28,785 bases of DNA from Phil1 sp964612925 (lineage in GTDB: Bacteria; Bacillota; Clostridia; Christensenellales; CAG-138). Shown here in pieces: positions 16,649-25,954 of the stretch. The position numbers were made by a program, and so were the translations under genes. Numbering within the stretch: position 1 is the first letter of the stretch; the number at the start of each line of letters is the position of its first letter. The DNA lies in NCBI GenBank assembly GCA_964612925.1, contig CAZTFU010000024.1, positions 1-28,785 of the forward strand, written 5' to 3'. Below the pieces are notes generated by a model. That model ran no database searches and was not told the DNA's origin. It saw nothing but the letters and a program-made list of their open reading frames with translations.

Positions 16649-16650
16649 GT

Positions 16651-17793
16651 ATGTTAATACGGATAAAAACCGTGGCTACGGCATTGATACTGGCCGTGCT
16701 GATAACCTCAACCGCGGCCGCAAAAGGCGTTGAAGCACAAACGGGAACGATACGCGCGGCCGTTGTGACCGAAGCACGGACAAATCAACGAATATTTGAA
16801 CAAAACGCGGACGAAAGACTTGACGTGGGCGGATTGATAAGACTGCCCGCGCTTATATTTATTGCCGAATGCATTGACGGCGGAAGGCTTGAACGTGGAG
16901 CAAAAATAGTTGTAAGTCCCGATGCCGCAAGCATTGGCGGTGCGACGGCATTCCTTAAATCAGGAGAAACGATAGAGGTTGAAGCGGCCATAAAGGCGGC
17001 CGTTATGATATTGGCGGGGGATGCGATATATGCGCTTGCGGAAAAATGCGCCAGCGGTGCCGATGAGGCGGTTAAGGAAATAAATGCATTGCTTCAGACG
17101 GAAGGAATATTTAATGAGGTTTCGTCAATAGACGGTAAAGGATTGCTGCTTAGCGCAGAGGAACTTGCACGGCTTGGCGCAAGGCTTGCGAAAAGCGAAG
17201 TGTATAGGGAATACAGCTCGCTCTACATGGATGAAATAATGCATGAAAACGGCACGACTACAGAACTTGTTAACCAGAACAGGCTTATAAAAACGCTGAA
17301 CGGTTGCTTTGCGGGGTCAACGGGATCCTCAAATTCGGCTAAATATTGCGGCGTTTTTATGGTACGGCGTGACGGTGCCGAATTCATTGCGGCCATAATA
17401 GGTGCAGTCGATGCCAAAACACGTGCAAATTGTGCCACCAATATAATTGAAGCTTCATACGCGGCGGTAAGTGTAAAGTGTCCCGTTAAAAAAGGAGACG
17501 TGGTGATGGAAGCGGCAGAGGTCACGGGCGGTATAATAAAAAGCGTGGACCTTATAGCCGCAGATGATGTGACGCTTATAATTTGGAACGGCGATGAACC
17601 AAGAAGCATATTGAATGTGGAAGAATGCTATTCGGCACCCATATACGCAGGCGGCAAGGCAGGCACGGTTGAATACTTTTTTGAAGTGAGCGGCCAAAAG
17701 GTAAGCGTGGATTTGCTGTTCAAGGACGATATTAAAAAGGCCGATGTTTTTGATTATATGGTGCTGTGCTTTACAAAATGGATACACGGATAG
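16651..17793 (+). CDS. DacF-like (S11) protein lacking all catalytic motifs
   Basis: 380 residues from ATG 16651. An upstream in-frame ATG at 16624 lies inside the terminator hairpin, so it is unlikely. A signal peptide (MLIRIKTVATALILAVLITS...AAA) is followed by a domain that aligns along its length with D-Ala-D-Ala carboxypeptidases, and by a C-terminal beta domain like PBP5_C (about 270-365). The active-site motifs are all changed: the SxxK segment reads GGLIR (Ser to Gly, Lys to Arg), SGN reads LAG, and KTG reads FAG. It cannot be a normal carboxypeptidase; a binding or scaffolding role in the wall is possible. The reading frame is intact with no stops, so it seems maintained. The place next to deoB fits dacF ancestry. 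Confidence 0.82.
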   Translation: MLIRIKTVATALILAVLITSTAAAKGVEAQTGTIRAAVVTEARTNQRIFEQNADERLDVGGLIRLPALIFIAECIDGGRLERGAKIVVSPDAASIGGATAFLKSGETIEVEAAIKAAVMILAGDAIYALAEKCASGADEAVKEINALLQTEGIFNEVSSIDGKGLLLSAEELARLGARLAKSEVYREYSSLYMDEIMHENGTTTELVNQNRLIKTLNGCFAGSTGSSNSAKYCGVFMVRRDGAEFIAAIIGAVDAKTRANCATNIIEASYAAVSVKCPVKKGDVVMEAAEVTGGIIKSVDLIAADDVTLIIWNGDEPRSILNVEECYSAPIYAGGKAGTVEYFFEVSGQKVSVDLLFKDDIKKADVFDYMVLCFTKWIHG

Positions 17794-17814
17794 CTTTTTT
17801 AGACGGTAAGCATA

Positions 17815-17843
17815 TTGAAAAAAAAAGAATCGTGTGCTATAAT
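17815..17843 (+). promoter_or_regulatory. Promoter of the pheST leader
   Basis: TTGAAA (17815-17820), a 17-base spacer ending in TGC, then TATAAT (17838-17843): a strong sigma-A promoter with an extended -10. Transcription would begin around 17850, about 275 bases before pheS. Confidence 0.85.
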
Positions 17844-17849
17844 TTCCAA

Positions 17850-18110
17850 CGTATAAGCAATGATGGAGCAAAGCGATCTGCCGTTGCCGCAGAGAGGGCT
17901 GCATAAGCTGCGAACAGCCTGCAACACATGACCGCACAAAGTTCTCTCCTGAGCTGTATCGGGGAAGCCGCACGAGTTGTGCATGCGGTGCGTAGTCGAT
18001 GCCGGGTAAGCCCGTTACAGCGGAAAAAGGCCCCGTGATGGCGGGGCGAATCAGGGTGGTACCACGAGCGCGCCTTCGTCCCTAAAGACGAGGCGCGTAT
18101 TAGTTTTTTA
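17850..18110 (+). ncRNA. T-box riboswitch, tRNA-Phe responsive
   Basis: The leader carries the T-box sequence AGGGTGGTACCACG (18053-18066), whose TGGT pairs with the tRNA acceptor end. It then has a terminator stem CGCGCCTTCGTC/GACGAGGCGCG (about 18069-18096) and TTTTTT at 18104-18109. The likely specifier codon is TTC at 17942-17944, on the 3' side of Stem I where AGAGGG and CTCTCC pair. When uncharged tRNA-Phe binds, the antiterminator forms and pheST is transcribed. The start was inferred from the promoter. Confidence 0.92.
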
Positions 18111-18126
18111 GGAGGTTTTATACCAA

Positions 18127-19149
18127 ATGAACGAAGCACTTGAAAAAATAAGGCAGGATGCTTTGTCTCGCCTTCAGGAGGTGCGCGAGGAAAAGGAGCT
18201 GGACGCGCTTAATGCTTCCGTACTTGGCAGGAACGGCTCACTTACGGGTATACTCAGAACCATGGGTCAGCTTGATAAGGAACAGCGTGCAAAGCTCGGC
18301 CAAGCGTCCAACGCCGTAAAAAAGGAGCTTGAGCAGGCATTTGCCGAGTACAGGGTAAAAATAGCACGGCTAATGCAGCAAAGGGCATTTGAAAAGGAAA
18401 CGCTTGATGTTACGGAACCGGGAATAAGGCGTCAGCCAAGCGGCCGACTTCATCCGATGACGCAGACGTACAGGGAAATAAGGGATGCGCTTATCGGCAT
18501 GGGCTTTACAACGTTCCATGGGCCCGAAGTTGAATATGATGATTTCAACTTCACAAAGCTGAATCTTCCCAAGGATCATCCCGCACGCGATATGCAGGAC
18601 ACTTTCTATATAAACGATAAGGTGGTACTGCGCACGCATACCTCACCGTGCGAAGCAAGGGCACTTATGACGATGAAGCCTCCGTTCAGGCTTGTTATTC
18701 CGGGCAGGGTATTCCGCGTTGACGAGGTGGACGCAAGTCACAGCCCCGTATTTATGCAGATGGAAGGGCTTGTTGTTGACAAGAACATAAGCTTTGCCGA
18801 CCTTAAAGGCACGATAGACGAATTTGTTCATGCGGTGTTCGGACCGGAGGTAAAGACTCGTCTGCGCCCAAGCTATTTCCCGTTTACGGAACCCTCTGCG
18901 GAGGTGGATATTTCCTGCACGATATGCGGCGGCAAGGGTTGCCGTGTGTGTAAGGGTACGGGCTGGCTTGAGATACTCGGCTGCGGCGTAACCAATCCGC
19001 ATGAGCTTGAAAACTGCGGCCTTGATCCGCACGAATGGAGTGCGTTCGCATTCGGCATTGGCGTGGACAGGGTGACGAGCCTTAAATACGGCATAAACGA
19101 TATTCGACTTGAATACGAAAATGATGCCCGCTTCTTGCGGCAGTTCTAA
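18127..19149 (+). CDS. pheS: Phenylalanyl-tRNA synthetase alpha subunit
   Basis: 340 residues, class II synthetase, forms the alpha2-beta2 enzyme that charges tRNA-Phe. An N-terminal coiled coil (about 1-90) binds tRNA. Motif 2 is around FRVDEVDASHSPVFMQMEG and motif 3 is AFGIGVDRVTSLKYGI. A CTICGGKGCRVC cluster precedes GTGWLEILG, as in many bacterial PheS proteins, and may bind zinc. The start has AGGAGG about 10 bases upstream. It is transcribed with pheT, 14 bases downstream, under T-box control. Confidence 0.98.
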   Translation: MNEALEKIRQDALSRLQEVREEKELDALNASVLGRNGSLTGILRTMGQLDKEQRAKLGQASNAVKKELEQAFAEYRVKIARLMQQRAFEKETLDVTEPGIRRQPSGRLHPMTQTYREIRDALIGMGFTTFHGPEVEYDDFNFTKLNLPKDHPARDMQDTFYINDKVVLRTHTSPCEARALMTMKPPFRLVIPGRVFRVDEVDASHSPVFMQMEGLVVDKNISFADLKGTIDEFVHAVFGPEVKTRLRPSYFPFTEPSAEVDISCTICGGKGCRVCKGTGWLEILGCGVTNPHELENCGLDPHEWSAFAFGIGVDRVTSLKYGINDIRLEYENDARFLRQF

Positions 19150-19163
19150 GGAGGTAATAAAAG

Positions 19164-21569
19164 ATGAAGCTTCCGCTCAGTTGGTTGAAGGATTACGTTG
19201 AATGGAACGTAACACCCGATGAATTTGTTGAAAAGCTTATGTGGCGCGGCTTTGAAGTGGCAGGCTATGCCGGCGAGATGGATGACGTTACAAACGTAGT
19301 CGTCGGTAAAATAGTTGCCCTTCGCAAGCATGAGGATTCGGATCATTTGCAGATCTGCTCTATAGATGTAGGCAAAGGCGAGCCGCTTTGCATAGTAACG
19401 GGCGCTACCAATGTGTTTGAAGGCGCACTGGTTCCAGTTGCACTTGACGGGGCGCACCTTGTTGGCGATATAGTGATTAAGCCCACCGTTATGCGCGGCG
19501 TAAAAAGCTACGGTATGCTCTGTTCGGGTCACGAACTCGGACTTAGCGAGGCCGATTATCCCGGTGCCGAGTTTAACGGCATTATGATTCTGCATGAGGA
19601 TCATCCCTTGGGGCAGAGTATACAGGAAGCCGTGGGCCTTGACGATATAGTATTCGATATAGAACTTACGCCGAACCGTGCGGACTGCCAAAGCATAATC
19701 GGTATGTGCCGTGAGGCCGCCGCCGCACTTGGCCAGAAATTTAAGGAACCCCGGATAAAGCATATAGAGGGTGAAGGCGACATAAGGGATTATGCATCCG
19801 TAACGGTTGAAAATACCGAGCTTTGTCCGCGCTATACGGCACGAGTTGTGACCGAACTTAACATAGAACCCTCACCCGCATGGATGCAGAAGCGTCTGCG
19901 TGCGGTAGGCATGAGACCGATAAACAACATTGTTGACATTACCAATTATGTGCTTGTCGAATACGGCCATCCGATGCATGCATTCGATCTTGCCTGCGTG
20001 AAGGGCGGCAATATTGTTGTAAGAAATGCATATGAAAATGAGGTAGTAACGACGCTTGACGGCAAAGAACGCGCTGTAACGCCGGACATGCTACTTATTG
20101 CGGACCCCGAAAAGGGCGTTGGCATAGCGGGCGTTATGGGCGGATTGAACAGCGAAATAACTGCCGAAACCAAGGCGACATTGTTTGAATCCGCGGCATT
20201 CAAGGGCAGCAGCATACGCGCTACCACAAGAAAGTTGCACCATGTTACCGATGCGGCGGCCCGCTTTATAAAGGGTGTTGAAAGCGTTAATGCAATGCTT
20301 GCCGAGGAAAGGGCAATAGAGCTTGTTGCCGAGCTTAATGCGGGTAAGGTTATCGGCGGCACGATAGATGTCTGCAATGCGGATATAAGCGAACACATCG
20401 TTGATGTTGACATTGCGCACATAAACCGCATACTCCATACCGATATTACCGGCGAAGCAATGGCCGAAATGCTTGAAACTATCAACATCTACTCTAAAAT
20501 TAGCGGAGACAAGCTTACCGTGACCATTCCGCATTACCGCACCGATATAGAGGACGGCCTTGAAGCGGATTGGGATATAGCAGAAGAAATCGCAAGGTTG
20601 TACGGCTATTACAACATAAAGCCTACCCTTATGTATGGTGACACGTTTGTGGGCAAGCTTGGTGATGATTACGTTTTTGAAGATAAGGTAAAGGATGAAA
20701 TGGCGGCACAGGGCTGCTATGAAATGTATAATTACAACTTCACGGGTCCCGCCGCACTTGATGCACTTTTGCTTGACGAAAACAGCGAAAAGCGTCAATG
20801 CGTAAAGATACTCAACCCGTTCGGTGAGGATCAAAGCCTTATGCGTACAACGCTGATAATGGGCATGCTTGATTCCTTGAAGCGTAATCAAGGCAGAAAA
20901 ACGGGTCACGATAGGTTCTTTGAAGTGGGCAATGTTCATTTTGACAATAATGACAGCCTGCCCGAGGAAAGGAAACTGCTTGGCCTATTGTTCAGCGGAG
21001 AGCATGAAAGCTATTTCACATTGAAGGGAGCGGTCGAGCAGCTTTTGGAGAAATATGACCTTCTCGAAAAAGCTTCGTTTGCGGCAGGCGGAAGTGAGTA
21101 CTATCAGCCCGGCAGGAAAGCCGAATTGTCAATAGGCAAGGAAAAGATAGGCGAGCTTGGCGCGGTACATCCCGATGTGCTTAAAGGCTGGGGTATAGAC
21201 GGTCGTGCATATTATGCCGAAATCGACATGAATAAGCTGTTCACCCACACGGGCGTAAAGCGCACATACAAGCCCATATCAAAGTTCCCCAAGGTAGCAA
21301 GGGACCTTGCGATAATCGTGGATAACAAGGTCACGGCCGCCGAGGTGAAGCGCGTTATTTCGCAAACCAAGCTCAAGGTAACGCTTGACGATATTGAGCT
21401 GTTTGACGTGTATCGCGGAACGGGTATACCCGAGGGCAAGAAGAGCATGGCATATTCCTTCACACTCAGAAGTGAGGATCATACCCTTGTGGATGAAGAA
21501 ATACAGGCCGCGGTGGGCTCGGTAATACGGGCACTTGAAACGCGGCTTAAGGCAGAGCTCAGAGGATAA
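19164..21569 (+). CDS. pheT: Phenylalanyl-tRNA synthetase beta subunit
   Basis: 801 residues, normal length. Domains in order: B1/tRNA-binding EMAP-like domain (about 40-150, with HEDSDHLQICSIDVG), B3/B4 editing domain (about 210-380, with GHPMHAFDL), B5 (about 405-480), the core catalytic-like domain, and the C-terminal ferredoxin-like anticodon-binding domain (about 705-800, PKVARDLAIIVD). The ribosome site AAGGAGG lies about 10 bases before ATG. The gene ends in a strong terminator. Confidence 0.98.
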   Translation: MKLPLSWLKDYVEWNVTPDEFVEKLMWRGFEVAGYAGEMDDVTNVVVGKIVALRKHEDSDHLQICSIDVGKGEPLCIVTGATNVFEGALVPVALDGAHLVGDIVIKPTVMRGVKSYGMLCSGHELGLSEADYPGAEFNGIMILHEDHPLGQSIQEAVGLDDIVFDIELTPNRADCQSIIGMCREAAAALGQKFKEPRIKHIEGEGDIRDYASVTVENTELCPRYTARVVTELNIEPSPAWMQKRLRAVGMRPINNIVDITNYVLVEYGHPMHAFDLACVKGGNIVVRNAYENEVVTTLDGKERAVTPDMLLIADPEKGVGIAGVMGGLNSEITAETKATLFESAAFKGSSIRATTRKLHHVTDAAARFIKGVESVNAMLAEERAIELVAELNAGKVIGGTIDVCNADISEHIVDVDIAHINRILHTDITGEAMAEMLETINIYSKISGDKLTVTIPHYRTDIEDGLEADWDIAEEIARLYGYYNIKPTLMYGDTFVGKLGDDYVFEDKVKDEMAAQGCYEMYNYNFTGPAALDALLLDENSEKRQCVKILNPFGEDQSLMRTTLIMGMLDSLKRNQGRKTGHDRFFEVGNVHFDNNDSLPEERKLLGLLFSGEHESYFTLKGAVEQLLEKYDLLEKASFAAGGSEYYQPGRKAELSIGKEKIGELGAVHPDVLKGWGIDGRAYYAEIDMNKLFTHTGVKRTYKPISKFPKVARDLAIIVDNKVTAAEVKRVISQTKLKVTLDDIELFDVYRGTGIPEGKKSMAYSFTLRSEDHTLVDEEIQAAVGSVIRALETRLKAELRG

Positions 21570-21589
21570 CCGCATAGGGAAAACCACTG

Positions 21590-21623
21590 TCGGGGGCGGC
21601 AAAAATGTCCGCCTCCGATTTTT
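21590..21623 (+). terminator. Terminator of pheST
   Basis: TCGGGGGCGG (21590-21599) pairs with CCGCCTCCGA (21609-21618), 10 bp with one G-U pair and a 9-base loop. TTTTT follows. Confidence 0.88.
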
Positions 21624-21657
21624 GTTACGCTCATACTTTCAAATTGTGACAGAAATA

Positions 21658-21666
21658 TGGTATAAT
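21658..21666 (+). promoter_or_regulatory. Extended -10 promoter of pcrA
   Basis: TGGTATAAT: TATAAT at 21661-21666 with TG one base before it, and only a poor -35 (TTCAAA region). It lies 25 bases before the pcrA start and just after the pheST terminator. Confidence 0.65.
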
Positions 21667-21691
21667 ATTTCTATCTTACGGAAGAGGTATA

Positions 21692-23932
21692 ATGATGGAT
21701 CTTTCAGTTCTTAATGACAGACAGCGTGAAGCCGTTGAAACCCTGAATGGACCGCTGCTTGTGCTTGCGGGTGCGGGTTCGGGTAAAACAAGAGTGTTGA
21801 CGTACAGAATAGCCAACCTTATAGAACACGGCGTAATGCCATGGAACATACTGGCACTTACCTTTACAAATAAAGCTGCGCAGGAAATGAAGGAAAGGGC
21901 GGCGGCACTTATAGGGGCCGATGCCGATGAAACGTGGGTATCCACGTTCCATTCATGCTGTGTTAAAATGCTGCGCATAGATTGCGACAAAATCGGATAT
22001 GACAAGCGCTTTACAATATATGATGAAGCCGATCAGGTAAAACTGATAGGCGATATTCTGAAGGGCATGGGTATAAGTGATAAAACGGCACCCAAGCGTG
22101 TTATAAAAGAAAACATTTCAAATGCCAAAAACCGTTCACTTGATGCAAAGCGTTACATTGCCGAAAATTACAGCGATGACGGCATAACCGAAAAGGTTTA
22201 TGATGCCTATCAGCACAAGCTTATGGCGGCCAATGCATTTGATTTTGACGATCTGCTTATAAAAACGATAGAGCTGTTTGAAAAGTGTCCCGACGTGCTT
22301 GAAAAGTACAGGAACCGTTTTAAGTATGTGCTTGTTGACGAATATCAGGACACGAATATGCCACAGTATAGGTTTATTGAAATGCTGTGTAGGGCGCACG
22401 GCAATCTGTGTGTTGTGGGTGACGACGATCAAAGTATATATGGCTGGCGCGGTGCCGACATAAATAATATACTCAGCTTTGAAAAGGACTTTGAGGGCGC
22501 AAAGGTTGTTCGCCTTGAACAGAATTATCGTTCAACAAAGTATATACTCGATGCCGCAAACGCGGTGATAAGCCACAATTCAGGCCGCAAGCCGAAAACA
22601 CTTTGGACATCGCGCACGGGCGGGGATCCAATAGAACGCTATTGCGCGGATAATGAACGTGATGAGGCCGCATTTATAGCACGAAAGGTGTTGCAGGGTG
22701 TACAGCAGGGTGCAAGCTATGGTGATTTTGCGATTCTGTACCGCACAAACGCGCAAAGTCGCGTTATTGAAAGCACGCTTGTAAATTACGGCATACCGCA
22801 TAAGGTGTTCGGCGGGGTGCGCTTTTATCAGCGCAAGGAAATAGCGGATATAATGGCCTATCTCAGGTCGATAGCCAATCCTGATGACGATGTTGCATTT
22901 TCCCGCATAATAAATGTCCCAAGAAGGGGAATTGGCGATAAGACAATAGAAGAACTTGCATCGGCGGCCGCACAAAGCGGGCAGTCAATGCTTGTTACCG
23001 CACTCAGCGGCACGGGATTACAGCCCAAAATAGAGCAGAAGCTTAAAGGCGTGGTGGATCTCATGGGCGATCTCATGGCACAGAGTATGCTTATGCCGCT
23101 GTCCGACTTTACAAAATATCTTGTAGATAGGGTAGAATATGAAGCCTATATTTTGAGCGAGGATAAAAAGGGCGATGCTGCCATGCGCATGGACAATATA
23201 TCCGAACTTATAGGCAACATTAAAGAAGTGGAACGTGACTTGCCCGAAGGGGAAAATGCATTGAGCGTTTTTCTTGAAACGGTTGCGTTGGTAAGCGATA
23301 TAGATTCGCTTGACGAAAGTGAGGGCGCGGTCGCACTTATGACACTGCACAGTGCAAAGGGTCTTGAGTTCCCGACCGTGTTTATTGCGGGAATGGAGGA
23401 GAATGTTTTCCCGACAAGGCGCGCCCGCGGCGATATGAGCATGGATGGGCTTGAGGAAGAACGCAGGCTTTGCTATGTCGGCATGACCCGTGCAAAGGAA
23501 AGGCTACTGCTTGTGAATGCGATGACCCGCTCAATATACGGTGAAACCACGGTAAATCGCACGTCACGCTTTATCAATGAAATCCCCGAAGAGCTTATGA
23601 AGGACGATAGGCCGCGCCGCAGCGTGCCAAGCGAGTATGAACGGCCCGAAAAACCGCAGATAACCTATGCTTCTATGCAGGGATTCGGTATGAAGCCGCC
23701 AAAGCGCACGCCGTACAGCCCGCATAACGAACCCACAAAGTCAAAACTAAACGTTGAATATGTTCCGCTTATGCGAATACGTCACGATAAATTCGGGGAT
23801 GGTACAATAACGGAGGTAACCGGTGCCGGCGGAAGTATGACGGTGACCGTGGATTTTGATATAGGCGGTCGTAAGCGCTTTGCGGCAGCATATGCTCCGC
23901 TTTACCCAATAACGGAAGGATCGGATGAATAA
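21692..23932 (+). CDS. pcrA: UvrD/PcrA-type ATP-dependent DNA helicase
   Basis: 746 residues, superfamily 1A 3'-5' helicase for repair and for clearing replication blocks. Motifs: Q motif LNDRQREAV, Walker A AGAGSGKT (26-33), Walker B VDEYQDTN, motif III VGDDDQSIYGWRGAD, motif IV EQNYRST, motif V TLHSAKGLEFPTVFIAG and motif VI YVGMTRAKERL. The C-terminus (IRHDKFGDGTITEV...) is the Tudor-like tail that binds RNA polymerase in PcrA. There are two adjacent ATGs (21692 and 21695) behind AGAGG; either may be used. It is followed after 21 bases by ligA, the usual pairing. Confidence 0.96.
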   Translation: MMDLSVLNDRQREAVETLNGPLLVLAGAGSGKTRVLTYRIANLIEHGVMPWNILALTFTNKAAQEMKERAAALIGADADETWVSTFHSCCVKMLRIDCDKIGYDKRFTIYDEADQVKLIGDILKGMGISDKTAPKRVIKENISNAKNRSLDAKRYIAENYSDDGITEKVYDAYQHKLMAANAFDFDDLLIKTIELFEKCPDVLEKYRNRFKYVLVDEYQDTNMPQYRFIEMLCRAHGNLCVVGDDDQSIYGWRGADINNILSFEKDFEGAKVVRLEQNYRSTKYILDAANAVISHNSGRKPKTLWTSRTGGDPIERYCADNERDEAAFIARKVLQGVQQGASYGDFAILYRTNAQSRVIESTLVNYGIPHKVFGGVRFYQRKEIADIMAYLRSIANPDDDVAFSRIINVPRRGIGDKTIEELASAAAQSGQSMLVTALSGTGLQPKIEQKLKGVVDLMGDLMAQSMLMPLSDFTKYLVDRVEYEAYILSEDKKGDAAMRMDNISELIGNIKEVERDLPEGENALSVFLETVALVSDIDSLDESEGAVALMTLHSAKGLEFPTVFIAGMEENVFPTRRARGDMSMDGLEEERRLCYVGMTRAKERLLLVNAMTRSIYGETTVNRTSRFINEIPEELMKDDRPRRSVPSEYERPEKPQITYASMQGFGMKPPKRTPYSPHNEPTKSKLNVEYVPLMRIRHDKFGDGTITEVTGAGGSMTVTVDFDIGGRKRFAAAYAPLYPITEGSDE

Positions 23933-23953
23933 GCCGAAACGGTATAACTGTAG

Positions 23954-25954
23954 ATGACGGAGAGAATGAGGCAGCTTTGTGCGCTTCTTAACGAATACGC
24001 GGAAGCATATTATCGCTATGATGCCCCTAAGGTCAGCGACAAGGAGTACGATCAATTATTTGATGAGCTTGTTCGCCTTGAAAAGGAAACGGGTGTTGTG
24101 CTTGACGAATCCCCGACAAGGCGGGTGGGCTTTACGCCGCTTAGCGAATTTGCCGAGCACAGGCATATAGGCCGACTTTGGAGCATGGATAAGGTGCGCA
24201 CAAAGGAAGAACTTGTGGAGTGGAGTCGCCGCACGGAGAAGCTTATTGCGGAATACAACGATACACATCCGCAAAATCCGTTGCCAAGGCCGAACTATGC
24301 GTTGGAATACAAGTTTGACGGGCTTACGATAAACCTAACATATGATGGAGGTAAGCTTGTTCAGGCCGCAACGCGCGGCAACGGTAGCGTTGGTGAAGCC
24401 ATACTGCCGCAGGCCATGACGATAAGGACGGTGCCGTTAACGATACCGTTTAAGGGCAAAATGGAATGCCAGGGCGAATGCTATATGCGGCTGAGCGTGC
24501 TTGATGCTCTTAATAAAAACGGGGAAGAGCAGCTTAAAAATGCGCGTAACGCGGCGGCGGGCGCATTGAGAAACCTCGATCCGTCCGTTACGGCACGCAG
24601 AAGGCTTGACGTATGCATATACAGCATAGGCTATATTGAGGGCAAGGAACTTTCGGGCCACGAGGAAACCATTGATTTTCTGCGTGAAAACGGATTGCCG
24701 ACAAGCGACTTTATGGAGCTTTATGATAATATATTTGATGTATATGACGGCATAGAACGTGCCGAAGGCAACAGAAGCAAGCTTGATTTTCTTATTGACG
24801 GCATGGTGGTGAAAATAACCGATGGCGCAACAAGGCTTGCCTTGGGCTCAACGGACAGGTTTCCCCGCTGGGAGATGGCATTTAAGTTTGCGGCAGAGGA
24901 AACCACAACAATACTTAAAAATGTAACATGGGAAGTGGGACGCACGGGTAAACTTACACCGCGCGCACATCTTGAACCGGTGGAGCTTGCGGGTGCCACG
25001 ATAAGCCATGCGACACTTAATAATTTTGACGATATTACGAGAAAACGTGTCGGCATAGGCTCGCGGGTTTTTATAAGAAGAAGCAATGACGTAATTCCCG
25101 AAATAACGGGTGCCGTAAGCGGTGACGAACCCGAACGCGAAATCGAAAAGCCGAAAAAGTGCCCTGCATGCGGTGCTCATGTTGAACACAGGGGAGTACA
25201 TTTATATTGCACGAATTCGCTTTCCTGCCCACCGCAGATAGCCGCGCGCTTGGCGCACTATGCTTCGCGTGAGGCCATGGACATAGATACCTTTTCGGAA
25301 AAAACAGCAGCGGTGCTGGTTGAAAAAAAGGGACTTAGGAGCATACCAGATCTTTACGACCTAAAGGCGGAGGATTATGCGGAGCTTTACGGCTTTAAGG
25401 AAAAGAAAATAAACAACCTTATGCAGGCAATAGAAAACAGCAAGCACCCTACGCTCGGTTCTTTTCTGTTTGCGATAGGAATTCCCAATGTCGGCTCAAA
25501 AACCGCACGCGACATTGCGGAAAAATTCGGTACGCTTGATGCCGTACGCAGCGCAACGGCGGAGCAACTTATGGAAATTCAGGATGTGGGTGAAGTTGTG
25601 GCGCAGGATGTGGTTGACTTTTTTGCGGATGAATCGATTTCATCACAGATAGACAGGCTCCTTGCGCACGGTGTACAGCCCAAGGAAGCGGAAAAGGCGG
25701 AACGGGGCGGCGTATTATACGGCAAAACCGTTGTTGTTACGGGCAGTATGGAACGCATGGGCAGGAGCGATATGGAAGCACTTATTGCAAGGCTTGGCGG
25801 CAGGGCCGCATCAAGCGTAAGCAAAAAAACGGATATCGTTGTTGCCGGACCCGGTGCCGGCAGCAAGCTTACCAAAGCAAACGAGCTTGGTATAAAGGTA
25901 ATGGAAGAGAACGAATTTTTTGATTATATAGGAGACAATAATGCGGATAGGTAA
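23954..25954 (+). CDS. ligA: NAD-dependent DNA ligase
   Basis: 666 residues, seals nicks in replication and repair using NAD. Domain Ia (VSDKEYDQLFDEL) is followed by the nucleotidyl transferase core with catalytic Lys120 in EYKFDGL. The usual TRGDG reads TRGNG here. Then come the OB fold, a four-Cys zinc finger (C403, C406, C419, C425), helix-hairpin-helix repeats and a C-terminal BRCT domain (about 590-666). The ribosome site at ATG 23954 is weak; a second in-frame ATG at 23966 has GGAG very close. It lies in an operon with pcrA and overlaps the next gene by 14 bases. Confidence 0.95.
   Translation: MTERMRQLCALLNEYAEAYYRYDAPKVSDKEYDQLFDELVRLEKETGVVLDESPTRRVGFTPLSEFAEHRHIGRLWSMDKVRTKEELVEWSRRTEKLIAEYNDTHPQNPLPRPNYALEYKFDGLTINLTYDGGKLVQAATRGNGSVGEAILPQAMTIRTVPLTIPFKGKMECQGECYMRLSVLDALNKNGEEQLKNARNAAAGALRNLDPSVTARRRLDVCIYSIGYIEGKELSGHEETIDFLRENGLPTSDFMELYDNIFDVYDGIERAEGNRSKLDFLIDGMVVKITDGATRLALGSTDRFPRWEMAFKFAAEETTTILKNVTWEVGRTGKLTPRAHLEPVELAGATISHATLNNFDDITRKRVGIGSRVFIRRSNDVIPEITGAVSGDEPEREIEKPKKCPACGAHVEHRGVHLYCTNSLSCPPQIAARLAHYASREAMDIDTFSEKTAAVLVEKKGLRSIPDLYDLKAEDYAELYGFKEKKINNLMQAIENSKHPTLGSFLFAIGIPNVGSKTARDIAEKFGTLDAVRSATAEQLMEIQDVGEVVAQDVVDFFADESISSQIDRLLAHGVQPKEAEKAERGGVLYGKTVVVTGSMERMGRSDMEALIARLGGRAASSVSKKTDIVVAGPGAGSKLTKANELGIKVMEENEFFDYIGDNNADR

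Noticed and set aside
24362..24400. TRGNG instead of TRGDG in LigA as a functional loss
   Set aside because: All other ligase motifs are intact and I believe this variant occurs in other clostridial LigA proteins, so it is not a clear defect.
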